A stretch of DNA of 64,000 nt from Bradyrhizobium sp. 199 (GCF_023073355.1 NZ_JADPJI010000004.1:124001-188000), one strand, 5' to 3'. Counted from the stretch's first letter, positions 26,094-36,547 are shown. Program-made: numbers and translations. Notes: generated from the sequence alone by a model not told the origin.

Positions 26094-27142
26094 ACCGCCG
26101 CGATCTCCCGGTCGAGCTCCGTCTCGGCAATCACCCGATTGCGGCCGTTTCTTTTTGCCAGATAGAGCGCGCGGTCGCAGCGTTCGACCAGCTCGTTCAT
26201 GGTCTCTCCCGGCTGAAACTGCGCAGCTCCAATCGAGACCGTGATGGAGGGAAGCGTCTCGCCGGTCGAACGACGGGTAATCTGACACTCGGCGATGGCG
26301 CGGCGGACGCGCTCGGCGATCACCGTCGCTGCGGAAAGATCGGCACCGGGCAACACGGCGATCAATTCCTCGCCGCCATAGCGCGCCGGCAAATCGACCT
26401 CGCGGACCTTGTCGCGCAGGACCTGCGCCATCAGGCGCAAGACCTGGTCGCCGACGCCATGCCCGAAATTGTCGTTGAATTTCTTGAAGTGATCGATGTC
26501 CAGCATCAGGAGGCTGAGCGGCTCGCCTTTTTCCATGGCGGTGATCTGGGCCTTGCGGAAGAACTCCTCCAGCGCACGGCGGTTGGGCAAGCCGGTGAGC
26601 GTGTCGGTCATGGCGCGCTCTTCGGACTTGCTCAGGTTTTCCCGGATCGCCTCGAGTTCTCGCGTCTTGTCCGCGAAGCTTGCCTCGAGCTTGGTTGCGC
26701 GACCGGCGGCCTTGGCCAGCTCGCTCATCAACTGCTTCACGAGCAACTTCGGATCGGAGCCGGCCTGTCCCTGGTCGGCAACATCATGGATCGCCCGCAT
26801 CTGCGCGTGGTTGTCGGCAATGGCGGTTGCGAGAAAGATCTGAGCTGCGTCCATCACCGAGTGCAGCTGCCGGGAGGCCAAGGAGGCCGCCGAGCCGTCG
26901 GGCGCGGCGACATAGGTCGAAAACAGATCCCGGTTTACGGTCGCGTCGAACTTGCGCTTGTTGCCGATGAGAATATCGATGGCGCGTTGCAGATCGCTCG
27001 GCACGCCCATCGAATAGACGAACCAGACGTTGAAATTATCCGGCGTGGCGGGCACGTGCTGCGCCGCCATGCACTGAACGGCTTTCTGCGCGACGGATGC
27101 TGCGTAGTCATAATCTAGTTCGTCGAAAGCGGCAGCGATCAT
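26090..27142 (-). CDS. Soluble diguanylate cyclase with GGEEL signature
   Basis: A 350-residue protein without membrane helices. The N-terminal ~165 residues are helical and unassigned. A short coiled coil ('ASFADKTRELEAIRENLSKSEERA') leads into a GGDEF domain with signature GGEEL (~256) preceded by a proper RxxD inhibitory site ('REVDLPARY'). It should make cyclic di-GMP with product feedback. The ATG at 27142 begins the conserved part; upstream codons look non-coding. It is convergent with the membrane cyclase, and the stop codons overlap. Confidence 0.92.
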   Translation of the reverse strand: MIAAAFDELDYDYAASVAQKAVQCMAAQHVPATPDNFNVWFVYSMGVPSDLQRAIDILIGNKRKFDATVNRDLFSTYVAAPDGSAASLASRQLHSVMDAAQIFLATAIADNHAQMRAIHDVADQGQAGSDPKLLVKQLMSELAKAAGRATKLEASFADKTRELEAIRENLSKSEERAMTDTLTGLPNRRALEEFFRKAQITAMEKGEPLSLLMLDIDHFKKFNDNFGHGVGDQVLRLMAQVLRDKVREVDLPARYGGEELIAVLPGADLSAATVIAERVRRAIAECQITRRSTGETLPSITVSIGAAQFQPGETMNELVERCDRALYLAKRNGRNRVIAETELDREIAAV

Positions 27143-27351
27143 GGCGCAAGGTCCCGGCCTCAGATTCTGCCAGCTTGGCCCCGCGGCCTTAACAGCTGTT
27201 GAACTTGGGCCTCCTCCGTAGTGGACCGGAGCCCAGACGCGTGACCAAGGGGATTCTATCGGTTTTCGGCAACCCATTGACCCGTTACGGACTTTTATGG
27301 CCTAGTCCGCCGTCTTGAGCCGGCCGAACCCACGAAAACCCCAACGATTCC

Positions 27352-30003
27352 ATGACCTCCGAACGCTACAACGCCCGCGACGCCGAACCGCGCTGGCAAC
27401 GCCTCTGGGACCAGCAGGCGATCTTCGTCTCCAAGAACGACGATTCGCGGCCGAAATACTATGTGCTCGAGATGTTCCCCTACCCGTCCGGGCGCATCCA
27501 TATCGGCCATGTCCGGAATTATACGCTCGGCGACGTACTGGCCCGCTTCATGCGCGCCAAGGGATTCAACGTGCTGCACCCGATGGGCTGGGACGCCTTC
27601 GGCCTGCCAGCCGAGAATGCCGCGATCGAACGCAAGGTCGCGCCGAAGGCCTGGACCTACGACAACATCGCCGCGATGAAGAAGCAGCTCCGCTCGATCG
27701 GGCTGTCGCTGGATTGGTCGCGCGAATTCGCGACCTGCGATCCCAGCTACTACAAGCATCAGCAGAAGATGTTCCTGGACATGCTCGCCGCCGGCCTCGC
27801 CGAGCGCGAAAAGCGCAAGCTCAACTGGGATCCGGTCGACATGACCGTGCTCGCCAACGAGCAGGTCATCGACGGCCGCGGCTGGCGCTCCGGTGCGATC
27901 GTCGAGCAGCGCGAGATGAGCCAATGGGTCTTCAAGATCACGAAGTACTCGCAGGAGCTGCTGTCCGCGCTTGATGGGCTCGATCGCTGGCCGGACAAGG
28001 TGCGGCTGATGCAGCGCAACTGGATCGGTCGCTCGGAAGGCCTGTTGGTCCGCTTCGCGCTGGATGCCAAGACGTTGCCCGAAGGTGCGACTCCTGCCGG
28101 CGAGAGCGAGCTGAAGATCTTCACGACGCGCCCGGACACGCTGTTCGGCGCGAAGTTCATGGCGATCTCGGCGGATCATCCACTGGCGCAGGCCGCCGCC
28201 GCAAAGAACCCGAAACTCGCGGACTTCATCGCGGACATCAAGAAGATCGGCACCGCGCAGTCGATCATTGACACCGCGGAGAAGCAGGGTTTCGACACCG
28301 GCATCCGCGCGGTGCATCCGTTCGACCCGAGCTGGAAGCTGCCGGTCTATGTCGCCAATTTCGTGCTGATGGAATACGGCACCGGCGCGATCTTCGGCTG
28401 TCCCGCGCACGACCAGCGCGACCTCGACTTCGTCAACAAGTACAATCTCGGCAACACACCCGTGGTGTGCCCCGAGGGCCAAGACCCGAAGACATTCGTG
28501 ATCACCGATACCGCCTATGACGGTGACGGCCGCATGATCAATTCGCGTTTCCTCGACGGCATGACGATCGATCAGGCCAAGGACGAAGTCGCAAAACGCC
28601 TGGAGGCCGAGCTGCGCGGCAACGCGCCGGTCGGCGAGCGGCAGGTGAACTTCCGCCTGCGCGACTGGGGCATTTCGCGCCAGCGCTATTGGGGCTGCCC
28701 GATCCCGGTCATTCATTGTCCGAAGTGCGATGTGGTCCCGGTGCCGGACGCCGACCTGCCGGTGGTGCTGCCGGAGGATGTGAGCTTCGACAAGCCTGGC
28801 AACGCGCTGGATCATCATCCGACGTGGAAGCACGTCACCTGCCCAAAATGTGGGGCTAACGCGCAACGCGAAACCGATACCATGGACACCTTCGTGGATT
28901 CGTCCTGGTATTTTGCGCGCTTCACCGATCCCTGGAACGAGAACGCGCCGACGACGCCCGCTGTGGCCAACCGGATGCTGCCGGTCGACCAGTATATCGG
29001 GGGCGTCGAGCACGCGATCCTGCACCTGCTCTACAGCCGCTTCTTCACCCGGGCGATGAAGGCGACCGGGCACATCGCGCTGGACGAGCCGTTCGCCGGC
29101 ATGTTCACGCAAGGCATGGTGGTGCACGAGACCTACCAGAAGGCCGACGGCACCTATGTGCAGCCGGCCGAGGTCAAGGTCGAGGTCGGCGGCAACGGAC
29201 GCCGCGCCACGCTGCTCACATCAGGCGAAGACATCCAGATCGGCCCGATCGAGAAGATGTCGAAGTCGAAGAAGAACACGGTCGACCCCGACGACATCAT
29301 CGAGACCTACGGCGCCGACGTCGCCCGCTGGTTCATGCTGTCGGACTCCCCGCCCGACCGCGACGTGATCTGGAGCGACGAGCGCGTTCAGGGCGCCTCG
29401 CGCTTCATGCAGCGGCTGTGGCGGCTGGTGAACGATTCCGTCGAATTCGGCAAGGGCGCGTCGGCGGCCCGGCCGGCCAGCTTCGGCCCCGACGCCACCG
29501 CCTTGCGCAAGGCCGCCCATGGTGCGCTGGACAAGGTCACTACCGGGATCGAGCGGCTGCACTTCAACGTCTGCCTCGCCCATATCCGCGAGTTCGCCAA
29601 TACCTTCTCGGAAATCCTGCAGCGTCCCGGCCAGTCCCCCGCGAACCCGGCTCCAGACTTGGCGTGGGCGATCCGGGAAGCCGGCCAGATCCTGGTCCAG
29701 CTGTTCTCCCCGATGATGCCTCACCTCGCAGAGGAGTGCTGGCAGGTTCTGGGCCAGAGCGGGCTGGCTTCCGAGGCCAATTGGCCCCAAATCGAACGCG
29801 ATTTGCTGGTTGAAGACAGCGTGACCCTGGTGGTCCAGGTCAACGGCAAGAAGCGGGGTGAAGTCACAGTTGCAACAGCGGCCCAGAATCCGGAAATCGA
29901 GGCTGCCGTTTTGGCCCTCGATGCGGTAAAGCTGGCCCTGGACGGCAAGCCCGTCCGCAAGGTGATCATCGTCCCCAAGAGGATCGTAAATGTTGTCGGC
30001 TAG
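27352..30003 (+). CDS. leuS: Leucyl-tRNA synthetase
   Basis: An 883-residue class Ia synthetase. The HIGH motif is in '[19 protein letters not shown]' (~42-60) and KMSKS in '[18 protein letters not shown]' (~635). The editing domain is present between them ('[18 protein letters not shown]', '[20 protein letters not shown]'). It charges tRNA-Leu and removes mischarged amino acids. The C-terminus overlaps the lptE start by 14 bases, so leuS-lptE-holA is a likely operon. Confidence 0.98.
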   Translation: MTSERYNARDAEPRWQRLWDQQAIFVSKNDDSRPKYYVLEMFPYPSGRIHIGHVRNYTLGDVLARFMRAKGFNVLHPMGWDAFGLPAENAAIERKVAPKAWTYDNIAAMKKQLRSIGLSLDWSREFATCDPSYYKHQQKMFLDMLAAGLAEREKRKLNWDPVDMTVLANEQVIDGRGWRSGAIVEQREMSQWVFKITKYSQELLSALDGLDRWPDKVRLMQRNWIGRSEGLLVRFALDAKTLPEGATPAGESELKIFTTRPDTLFGAKFMAISADHPLAQAAAAKNPKLADFIADIKKIGTAQSIIDTAEKQGFDTGIRAVHPFDPSWKLPVYVANFVLMEYGTGAIFGCPAHDQRDLDFVNKYNLGNTPVVCPEGQDPKTFVITDTAYDGDGRMINSRFLDGMTIDQAKDEVAKRLEAELRGNAPVGERQVNFRLRDWGISRQRYWGCPIPVIHCPKCDVVPVPDADLPVVLPEDVSFDKPGNALDHHPTWKHVTCPKCGANAQRETDTMDTFVDSSWYFARFTDPWNENAPTTPAVANRMLPVDQYIGGVEHAILHLLYSRFFTRAMKATGHIALDEPFAGMFTQGMVVHETYQKADGTYVQPAEVKVEVGGNGRRATLLTSGEDIQIGPIEKMSKSKKNTVDPDDIIETYGADVARWFMLSDSPPDRDVIWSDERVQGASRFMQRLWRLVNDSVEFGKGASAARPASFGPDATALRKAAHGALDKVTTGIERLHFNVCLAHIREFANTFSEILQRPGQSPANPAPDLAWAIREAGQILVQLFSPMMPHLAEECWQVLGQSGLASEANWPQIERDLLVEDSVTLVVQVNGKKRGEVTVATAAQNPEIEAAVLALDAVKLALDGKPVRKVIIVPKRIVNVVG

Positions 30004-30541
30004 GATCCGCATCGCAGCCCGCTTGCTGGCGGTCGCCGCCTTGGCCGCGCTGACGGCCGGCTGTTTCCAGCCGATGTATGCCGAACGGAGCGACGGCACC
30101 CCGGGGCTGCGCGAGAAGCTGATGGGCATCGAGCTGCCCCCGATCAGCAAGCCCAATGCCTCCCGCGAGGCCCGCGTCGGCGTCGAAATCCGCAACGCGC
30201 TGGCTTTCAAGCTTTACGGCAGCGCGACGGGCATGCCGCCGACCCACAAGCTGGAGATCCGCTTCACCACAAGCCGTTCCTCCCTGATCGTCAGCGCCAC
30301 GACGGGACTGCCGACGAGCGAAAATCTCGGTGTCGACGCCCAGTACAATCTGGTCGAGGTCACGACCGGCAGGTCCGTCATGACCGGCTCGACCTTCTCG
30401 CGCGTGTCCTATGACATGCCGGGATCCTATCAACGCTTCTCGCGCAGCCGCGCCGTGCGCGATGCCGAGGATCGCGCCGCCAGCGAGATCGCCGAGAACA
30501 TCACGACCCGGCTCGCCTCGTTCTTCACCGCGGGCACGTAA
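29990..30541 (+). CDS. lptE: LPS-assembly lipoprotein LptE
   Basis: A 183-residue lipoprotein with signal and lipobox '[17 protein letters not shown]' (acylated Cys near 25). The body has the LptE-like beta pattern '[18 protein letters not shown]...[31 protein letters not shown]'. With LptD it inserts lipopolysaccharide in the outer membrane. It overlaps the end of leuS and precedes holA, the conserved alphaproteobacterial order leuS-lptE-holA. Confidence 0.92.
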   Translation: MLSARIRIAARLLAVAALAALTAGCFQPMYAERSDGTPGLREKLMGIELPPISKPNASREARVGVEIRNALAFKLYGSATGMPPTHKLEIRFTTSRSSLIVSATTGLPTSENLGVDAQYNLVEVTTGRSVMTGSTFSRVSYDMPGSYQRFSRSRAVRDAEDRAASEIAENITTRLASFFTAGT

Positions 30542-30595
30542 GTCACTCCAGTCGGGGCGCGCGAGCGTGAACTATGGTGTGCAATTGCGCACCTG

Positions 30596-30658
30596 AGAAT
30601 CCGGAGATTGTGGATCGAGATTCCGGTTCGGCGCTTCGAGCCGCCTCGAAATGACGCC
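30596..30658. repeat. Partial inverted-repeat copy between lptE and holA
   Basis: The core GAGATTCCGGTTCGGCGCTTCG..CGAAATGACG matches the right half of the element at 6635-6725. It lies within the leuS-lptE-holA unit and spaces lptE from holA by 128 bases. Confidence 0.55.
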
Positions 30659-30669
30659 GTCGGGACAAC

Positions 30670-31698
30670 ATGGTCGCGCTACGCGGAAAAGAGATCGACG
30701 CTTTCCTTGCCCGTCCCGATGCGGGCCGTCCGATCATCCTGCTCTACGGCCCTGACGCCGGCCTCGTGCGCGAGCGCGCGGATGCGCTGATCGCCTCTGC
30801 CGTCGACGATCCCAACGATCCCTTTTCACTGGTCAAGCTTGATGGCGACGAGCTCTCCGCCGAGCCGTCGCGCCTCGTCGACGAAGCCATGACCGTACCG
30901 CTCTTCGGTGGCCGCCGCGCGATCCGCATCCGGGCCGGCTCGCGCAGCTTTGCCAGCGGCGTCGACACGCTCGCAGAGATGAGCGTGAAGGATTGCCGCA
31001 TCGTGATCGAGGCTGGCGAGCTGCGCCCCGAATCGCCGTTGCGCAAAGCCTGCGAGAAGGCCAAGGCCGCTGTCGCGATCGGCTGCTATCCCGACACCGA
31101 GCGCGATCTCGCCAAGCTGATGGAAGACGAGCTCCGTATCGCCAATTTGCGCATCGCGCAGGAGGCCCGCGCGGCGCTGATGTCGTTCCTCGGCGGCGAT
31201 CGCCAGGCCTCGCGCAACGAGCTGCGCAAGCTCACGCTCTACGCGCATGGCAAAGGCGAGATTACGCTGGACGACGTGATGTCCGTGGTCGCCGATGCCT
31301 CCGAGCTGAAGCTCGACCCGATCGTCGACGGCGCCTTCGCCGGGCGGCCCGACATCGTCGAGACCGAATTCGCCAAGGCCATGATCGCCGGCACCTATCC
31401 CGGCGTGATCATCTCGGCGGCGCAGCGCCAGGCGGCGTGGCTGCACAAATCGGCGCTCGCAATCGCCGACGGCACGCCAGCCTCCGCCGTGCTCGACAGC
31501 GGCTATCCGCGCCTGCACTTTTCGCGAAAGCCGGCGGTCGAAACCGCATTGCGCAATTTCAGCGTGGCGCGGCTCGCCGCCATCATCGAGCAGCTGGCGA
31601 CCGCTGCGCTCGACACCCGCAAGCAGTCTACCCTCGCCGCCGCCATCGCCCAACGCACGCTGATGGCGATCGCCGCGAATGCGAAGCGGCGGGGATAG
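30670..31698 (+). CDS. holA: DNA polymerase III delta subunit
   Basis: A 342-residue HolA. Motifs: 'PIILLYGPDAGLVRERADALI' (AAA+-like without a working P-loop), 'LFGGRRAIRIRAGSR', 'CRIVIEAGELRPESPLRKACEK' and 'ELRKLTLYAHGKGEITLDDVMSVVAD'. It opens the beta clamp in the clamp loader. The length is standard for Rhizobiales. Confidence 0.95.
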   Translation: MVALRGKEIDAFLARPDAGRPIILLYGPDAGLVRERADALIASAVDDPNDPFSLVKLDGDELSAEPSRLVDEAMTVPLFGGRRAIRIRAGSRSFASGVDTLAEMSVKDCRIVIEAGELRPESPLRKACEKAKAAVAIGCYPDTERDLAKLMEDELRIANLRIAQEARAALMSFLGGDRQASRNELRKLTLYAHGKGEITLDDVMSVVADASELKLDPIVDGAFAGRPDIVETEFAKAMIAGTYPGVIISAAQRQAAWLHKSALAIADGTPASAVLDSGYPRLHFSRKPAVETALRNFSVARLAAIIEQLATAALDTRKQSTLAAAIAQRTLMAIAANAKRRG

Positions 31699-31742
31699 GC
31701 CCGACTCTCTCCACGTCATTGCGAGCGAGTTCTCTCTCCCCT

Positions 31743-31829
31743 CGTCATTGCGAGGAGCGCAAGCGACGAAGCAATCCAGAATCTCTCCGCGGAAAGATTC
31801 TGGATTGCTTCGCTGCGCTCGCAATGACG
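31743..31829. repeat. Large near-perfect inverted repeat between holA and parB
   Basis: CGTCATTGCGAGGAGCGCAA and about 20 further bases pair with the reverse complement ending at 31829, around a 10-base centre at about 31784-31793. A partial third copy of the end begins at 31713. It lies between two convergent genes and could stop transcription from both sides. Confidence 0.85.
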
Positions 31830-31878
31830 TGTGGATTGACATGAGGTCCCGGCTTTCGCCAGGACGACGCGAGGGCGG

Positions 31879-32766
31879 CTACAGCGCGCCCTTGGCCAGC
31901 CGCTTCATCACCTCGTCGAGCTGATCGAGGTTGCGATAGTTGATCTGGACCGAGCCGCCGGGATCGCGGTGATTGACCGTGACGTTGAGGCCGAGCGCGT
32001 CGCTGACGCGCTTTTCGAGATCGACCGTGTCGGGGTCCTTTTCCTTAGCCCCGGTCGCGCGCGCCTTCTGCGGCTTGCGCTCCGGCACCCCCTCTTCATG
32101 CGCGAGCGCTTCAGTCTGGCGGACATTAAGGCCCTCCTCGACGATGCGCTTGGCGGCTGCGAGCGGATCCGGCACGCCGATCAGTGCGCGGGCGTGGCCG
32201 GCCGTCAGCTGGCCGGTCGCAATGAAGGCCTGCACCTCAGCGGGCAGTTTCGTCAGCCGCATCATGTTTGCGACGTGGCTGCGGCTCTTGCCGACGACCT
32301 TGGCAATGTCGTCCTGGCTACGTTTGAATTCGTTGGCGAGCGCGTGATAACCCTGCGCTTCTTCCATCGGGTTGAGATCTTCGCGCTGCACGTTCTCGAC
32401 GATCGCGAACTCCAGCGCATCGCTGTCGCTGATGTCGACCGGCACGATTGGCACTTCGTGCAGGCCGGCCATCTGCGAGGCGCGCCAGCGCCGCTCGCCG
32501 GCAATGATCTCAAAGCGATCCTGTGCGCCCTTCACCGGACGCACCACGATCGGCTGGATCACGCCGTGCTGTTTGATTGACTCGCTGAGCTCCTTCAGCT
32601 CGGCGTCCGGAAATGTACGGCGCGGATTGCGCGGATTGGCCTTGATGAATTCGATCGGCACCTTGCGCTGCGCGCGCGGACGGTCGACGTGCTGGGCTTC
32701 GCCGCCGACGTCGCCGATCAGACTTGCAAGACCCCGGCCCAGTCGCGAACGCGCTTCATCGGCCAT
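31879..32766 (-). CDS. parB: Chromosome-partitioning protein ParB
   Basis: A 295-residue ParB/Spo0J. The CTP-binding N-domain has 'FEIIAGERRWRASQMAGL' (GERR box) and 'IVENVQREDLNPMEEAQGYHAL'. The helix-turn-helix is 'SQDDIAKVVGKSRSHVANMMRLTKLP', and the C-terminal dimer domain ends 'VQINYRNLDQLDEVMKRLAKG'. It loads at parS, slides as a clamp and recruits ParA. The ATG at 32766 has a GGGAG site inside the longer frame. parS sites lie 1.5-4 kb upstream. Confidence 0.98.
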   Translation of the reverse strand: MADEARSRLGRGLASLIGDVGGEAQHVDRPRAQRKVPIEFIKANPRNPRRTFPDAELKELSESIKQHGVIQPIVVRPVKGAQDRFEIIAGERRWRASQMAGLHEVPIVPVDISDSDALEFAIVENVQREDLNPMEEAQGYHALANEFKRSQDDIAKVVGKSRSHVANMMRLTKLPAEVQAFIATGQLTAGHARALIGVPDPLAAAKRIVEEGLNVRQTEALAHEEGVPERKPQKARATGAKEKDPDTVDLEKRVSDALGLNVTVNHRDPGGSVQINYRNLDQLDEVMKRLAKGAL

Positions 32767-32837
32767 CGCCAGCTCCCTTGGATTCACTGTGCAGCACTCC
32801 AGAACTGAATTGTCGTAACTTCAGGATCAACGTCGCC

Positions 32838-33716
32838 TCAATGCGCCGTGCGCAGCTCGCGCTCCCGCTGAATCACTTCCGTGGCGAGCCGTAAGTAGGC
32901 TTCGCTGCCGACGCATTTGAGATCGTAGACCAGCACCGGCTTGCCGTAGGACGGAGCTTCCGAGATGCGCACGTTGCGCGGGATCATGGTCTTGTAGACC
33001 TTCTCGCCCATGAACTGACGGACGTCGGCGACGACCTGGTTCGAGAGGTTGTTGCGCGAGTCGAACATCGTCAGCACGATGCCGTGAATCGACAGGTTCG
33101 GATTGAGCGTCGAGCGCACCTGCTCCACCGTCTGCAGCAATTGCGACAGACCTTCGAGCGCGAAGAACTCGCACTGTAGCGGCACCAGGATCGCATCGGA
33201 TGCCGCCATCGCGTTCACCGTGAGCAGGTTGAGCGAGGGCGGGCAGTCGATCAGCACATAGGTGTAGTCGGCGTCCGGCGAGACGTTGTTGTTGAGCGCG
33301 CCGATGGCATCGCGCAGCTTGAAGGCGCGGCCGGGTGTGGTGCCGAGCTCGAGCTCGAGGCCGGAGAGGTCCATGGTCGAGGGCGCGATGTGCAGCCGGG
33401 GCACCGCGGTCGAGACCACCGCTTCGCGCAAGGCGGCTTCCCCAATCAGCACGTCATAGGTCGAGCAGGAGCGGTTGCGACGGTCGATGCCGAGGCCGGT
33501 CGAGGCGTTGCCCTGCGGATCGAGATCGACGATCAGGACACGCTCGCCGATGGCAGCGAGCGCCGTGCCGAGGTTGATCGCAGTGGTTGTTTTTCCCACA
33601 CCGCCCTTCTGATTCGCCAGCGCCAGGATACGTGGGTGGCCGTGCGGGACCTCGCTGGTCGATTCTTGGGCCGGTTCTTGGGTCTTCTCCTGCTGCGGCT
33701 CGTCAATCACGGTCAT
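32838..33716 (-). CDS. parA: Chromosome-partitioning ATPase ParA
   Basis: A 292-residue Walker-type ATPase. The deviant Walker A 'NQKGGVGKTTTAINLG' (~34-49), 'VLIVDLDPQGNASTGLG' (A') and 'YVLIDCPPSLNLLTVNAM' (Walker B) are all intact. The first ~30 residues are Glu/Gln-rich and poorly ordered. ParA-ATP gradients on the nucleoid pull ParB-parS complexes. The gene order rsmG-parA-parB is conserved in bacteria. Confidence 0.98.
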   Translation of the reverse strand: MTVIDEPQQEKTQEPAQESTSEVPHGHPRILALANQKGGVGKTTTAINLGTALAAIGERVLIVDLDPQGNASTGLGIDRRNRSCSTYDVLIGEAALREAVVSTAVPRLHIAPSTMDLSGLELELGTTPGRAFKLRDAIGALNNNVSPDADYTYVLIDCPPSLNLLTVNAMAASDAILVPLQCEFFALEGLSQLLQTVEQVRSTLNPNLSIHGIVLTMFDSRNNLSNQVVADVRQFMGEKVYKTMIPRNVRISEAPSYGKPVLVYDLKCVGSEAYLRLATEVIQRERELRTAH

Positions 33717-33743
33717 CGAATTTCCCCACTCACCCTGAGCGCC

Positions 33744-34514
33744 TCAGCTGCGCCGTTCGGCGCCATCGAGCTCCACGATCCAGCCGTCACCGGTGCGGCT
33801 CTGGTGCAGCTGAGGCTTGATATTCCAATATTTAGCGGCTTCGGTCAATTCAGCCTCTACATCTTGACCCTTTGGAAACAGCGCCTTTGCGCCGTGGCGC
33901 ATCAGCGGCTCCGCAAAGCCGATGAGTTGATGTAGCGGAGCCAGCGCACGGGCGGTGACGCAATCGACAGGGCCGGTGATTCTATCCACATTATCCCCGA
34001 TCTCAGCGAGATGTACGATTCCCGGCGATGTGGTGACGCGAATCGCTTCGCGCAGAAACGCCGCCTTCTTGGCAATCCGCTCGACGAGATGGACGCTCGC
34101 GCCCGGCGTCCCGGCCATGGCGCAGGCCAGCACGACCCCGGGGAAGCCGCCCCCGCTGCCGAGATCGGCCCAGCGTTTGGCGGACGGCGCAAGATCGGCG
34201 AGTTGAAGCGAGTCGGCAATGTGCCGGGTCCAGAGCTGCGGCAGAGTCGAGAGCGCGACCAGATTGGTCTTGGCCTGCCACTCCCGCAGCAGCGCGATGT
34301 AGCGGTCGAGCCGGGCTTCCGTTTCACGTGAAACGGGCGCGAGCCGCAGCGCCTCGCGCTTGTCGGCGGCGATGATGGAATCGAGCGCCGGATCGTTGGC
34401 GCTGGCCTTGTCGAACTTGGGTCTGGCTGGCGCCGGTTCAGCTCGAGCTGCGCCTTCGCCTGTTCCTTGTCCCCGCGATAGCCGCCTATCGCCGCCTGGT
34501 CCGCGCTGTTTCAC
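33744..34514 (-). CDS. rsmG: 16S rRNA (guanine527-N7)-methyltransferase RsmG
   Basis: A 256-residue methyltransferase with the SAM motif 'RWADLGSGGGFPGVVLACAMAG' and 'VHLVERIAKKAAFLREAIR'. The only usable start is GTG at 34514, ten bases after the mnmG stop and inside a parS sequence. This yields an N-terminal Arg/Gly/Ala-rich extension of about 45 residues before the conserved domain. It methylates G527 of 16S rRNA. It lies in the same frame as mnmG just after the TAG stop. Confidence 0.92.
   Translation of the reverse strand: MKQRGPGGDRRLSRGQGTGEGAARAEPAPARPKFDKASANDPALDSIIAADKREALRLAPVSRETEARLDRYIALLREWQAKTNLVALSTLPQLWTRHIADSLQLADLAPSAKRWADLGSGGGFPGVVLACAMAGTPGASVHLVERIAKKAAFLREAIRVTTSPGIVHLAEIGDNVDRITGPVDCVTARALAPLHQLIGFAEPLMRHGAKALFPKGQDVEAELTEAAKYWNIKPQLHQSRTGDGWIVELDGAERRS
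34320..34335. promoter_or_regulatory. parS site inside rsmG
   Basis: CGTTTCACGTGAAACG contains the full 14-base parS core GTTTCACGTGAAAC. It is read as 'VSRET' in the RsmG protein. Confidence 0.9.
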
Positions 34515-34522
34515 GTGAAACG
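34507..34522. promoter_or_regulatory. parS site over the rsmG start codon
   Basis: TGTTTCACGTGAAACG is a 15/16 match to the parS consensus. On the minus strand its central GTG is the rsmG start codon, so ParB binding here could influence rsmG expression. Confidence 0.92.
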
Positions 34523-34523
34523 C

Positions 34524-36404
34524 CTATGCGATTGCCTTGGAGATCTTCCGTGCCTCGCGCCGGAGATAGGCCGCGAGGATACCCAGCGCAGCCGGCGTCA
34601 TGCCGTCGATCCGGCCAGCCTGGCCGACCGTGAACGGCCGCGCCTTCTCCAGCTTGGCTCGCACCTCATTGGAGAGGCCGGGGACGAGGCTGTAATCGAC
34701 CTCAGACAGCACCATCCCCTCGTCGCGCCGGAAGGCCTCGACGTCGGCACTCTGGCGCTCAAGGTAGACGTCGTATTTGGCATCGATCTCAAGGTGGGAC
34801 GCAATGACGGGATCGATGCGCGCCAGCTCGGGCCAGATCGCTCGAACCTGGCTCAAGCCGATCTCCGGATACGCCATCAGTTCGAAGGCCGACCGGCGCT
34901 GGCCGTCCCGATTCAGGGACAGTCCGTGCTTGATCGCCTCGTTGGGCGTGATCGTGAGCGACTTCGACAGCGCCCTGGCCGCATTCAGGGCATCCATCTT
35001 GGCGCGATGATGCTGGGTCCGGGCATTGCCGACGCAACCGAGCGCAATCCCCTTCTCGGTCAGACGCTGATCCGCATTGTCTGCCCGCAGCGTGAGCCGA
35101 TACTCGGCCCGCGACGTGAACATCCGGTAGGGCTCGCTGATCCCGCGGGTGACGAGGTCGTCGATCATCACGCCGAGATAGCCGTCGGCCCGATCGAACA
35201 CCGTCAGCGCCGCGCCGCTGGCGGAGAGCGCGGCGTTGAGACCGGCCACGATGCCCTGCCCGGCGGCTTCCTCGTATCCGGTGGTGCCGTTGATCTGCCC
35301 GGCCAGGAACAGACCGCGCAGACGCCTGGTCTGCAGGGTCGGATCAAGTTCGCGGGGATCGATATGGTCGTACTCGATCGCATAGCCCGGACGGACCATC
35401 TTGACCCGTTCCAGGCCAGGAATGCTGGCGAGGATCGCGAGCTGAACCTCCTCAGGGAGCGAAGTCGAGATACCGTTAGGATAGACCGTGCTGTCGTCGA
35501 GCCCTTCCGGCTCCAGGAAGATCTGGTGACCGTCGCGATCGCCAAAGCGGACGATCTTGTCCTCGATGGACGGGCAATAGCGCGGTCCGGAGCTCTTGAT
35601 CTGGCCGGAGTACATCGGAGAGCGATGCACATTGGCGCGGATCACCTCGTGGGTGGCGGACGTGGTCCGGGTGATGCCGCACTGGATCTGCGGAGTCGTG
35701 ATCCGCTCGGTCATGACCGAGAATGGCTCCGGCGGCTCGTCTCCGGGCTGCATCTCGACCGCGGACCAGTCGATCGTGGTGCCATCCAGACGCGGCGGAG
35801 TGCCGGTCTTGAGCCGCCCAAGGGTGAAGCCGGCACGCTCAAAGGAGGCGGAAAGACCCATCGCGGGGGCCTCACCGACGCGGCCGGCGGGCCAATTCTT
35901 CTCGCCAAGATGAATGAGACCGCGCAGAAAGGTGCCGGTGGTGACGACCACAGCCCCTGCCCGAAGCTCACGGCCGTTCGCCAGGCGTAGGCCCGTAACC
36001 CGGCCCTCGACCACGATCAGCTCGTCGGCCTCGCCTTCGATCACGGAAAGACCGCCGGTCTCCCGGATCGCGGCCTGCATGGCAGCGGCATAGAGTTTTC
36101 GGTCGGCCTGAGCCCGAGGACCGCGAACTGCGGGACCCTTGCGGCGATTGAGGACACGAAACTGGATGCCGCCGGCATCGCCCACACGGCCCATTAGACC
36201 ATCGAGCGCATCGACTTCCCGGACCAGATGACCCTTGCCCAGTCCGCCAATGGCAGGATTGCAGGACATCGCGCCGACGGTGGCGAAACGGTGCGTCACC
36301 AGAGCGGTCGTTGCGCCCATCCGGGCAGCAGCAGCCGCGGCTTCACAGCCCGCGTGGCCGCCGCCAATCACGATGACGTCGAAGCTCTCTCGCTCTGTTC
36401 GCAT
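34524..36404 (-). CDS. mnmG: tRNA uridine-5-carboxymethylaminomethyl synthesis protein MnmG (GidA)
   Basis: A 626-residue FAD protein with '[31 protein letters not shown]' at the start, '[26 protein letters not shown]', '[19 protein letters not shown]' and the C-terminal helical domain ending '[21 protein letters not shown]'. It works with MnmE to modify U34 of certain tRNAs. The ATG at 36404 begins the conserved domain; the frame continues upstream to 36536 but through a parS site, and that part is not conserved in kind. Confidence 0.97.
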   Translation of the reverse strand: MRTERESFDVIVIGGGHAGCEAAAAAARMGATTALVTHRFATVGAMSCNPAIGGLGKGHLVREVDALDGLMGRVGDAGGIQFRVLNRRKGPAVRGPRAQADRKLYAAAMQAAIRETGGLSVIEGEADELIVVEGRVTGLRLANGRELRAGAVVVTTGTFLRGLIHLGEKNWPAGRVGEAPAMGLSASFERAGFTLGRLKTGTPPRLDGTTIDWSAVEMQPGDEPPEPFSVMTERITTPQIQCGITRTTSATHEVIRANVHRSPMYSGQIKSSGPRYCPSIEDKIVRFGDRDGHQIFLEPEGLDDSTVYPNGISTSLPEEVQLAILASIPGLERVKMVRPGYAIEYDHIDPRELDPTLQTRRLRGLFLAGQINGTTGYEEAAGQGIVAGLNAALSASGAALTVFDRADGYLGVMIDDLVTRGISEPYRMFTSRAEYRLTLRADNADQRLTEKGIALGCVGNARTQHHRAKMDALNAARALSKSLTITPNEAIKHGLSLNRDGQRRSAFELMAYPEIGLSQVRAIWPELARIDPVIASHLEIDAKYDVYLERQSADVEAFRRDEGMVLSEVDYSLVPGLSNEVRAKLEKARPFTVGQAGRIDGMTPAALGILAAYLRREARKISKAIA

Positions 36405-36453
36405 GGGGCGGACTTCTAACTCAGAGGCAGAAAAGCGGAAAGCGGAAACTGGG

Positions 36454-36469
36454 CGTTTCACGTGAAACC
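36454..36469. promoter_or_regulatory. parS site
   Basis: CGTTTCACGTGAAACC carries the full 14-base core, 50 bases upstream of the mnmG start. Confidence 0.92.
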
Positions 36470-36547
36470 AAGGTGGCTCCCGCGCCCCCGAATGTCGCTT
36501 TCGCGAAAACAACCCCATGCACAGTAGCAAAGGCATGAGAGCCTTGC

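Noticed and set aside
27295-29127. 610-codon open frame on the minus strand
   Set aside because: It is antisense to leuS and shows no protein-like features.
36405-36536. N-terminal extension of MnmG to the ATG at 36536
   Set aside because: The added 44 residues run through a parS site and do not look like the family; the conserved domain starts at the ATG at 36404.
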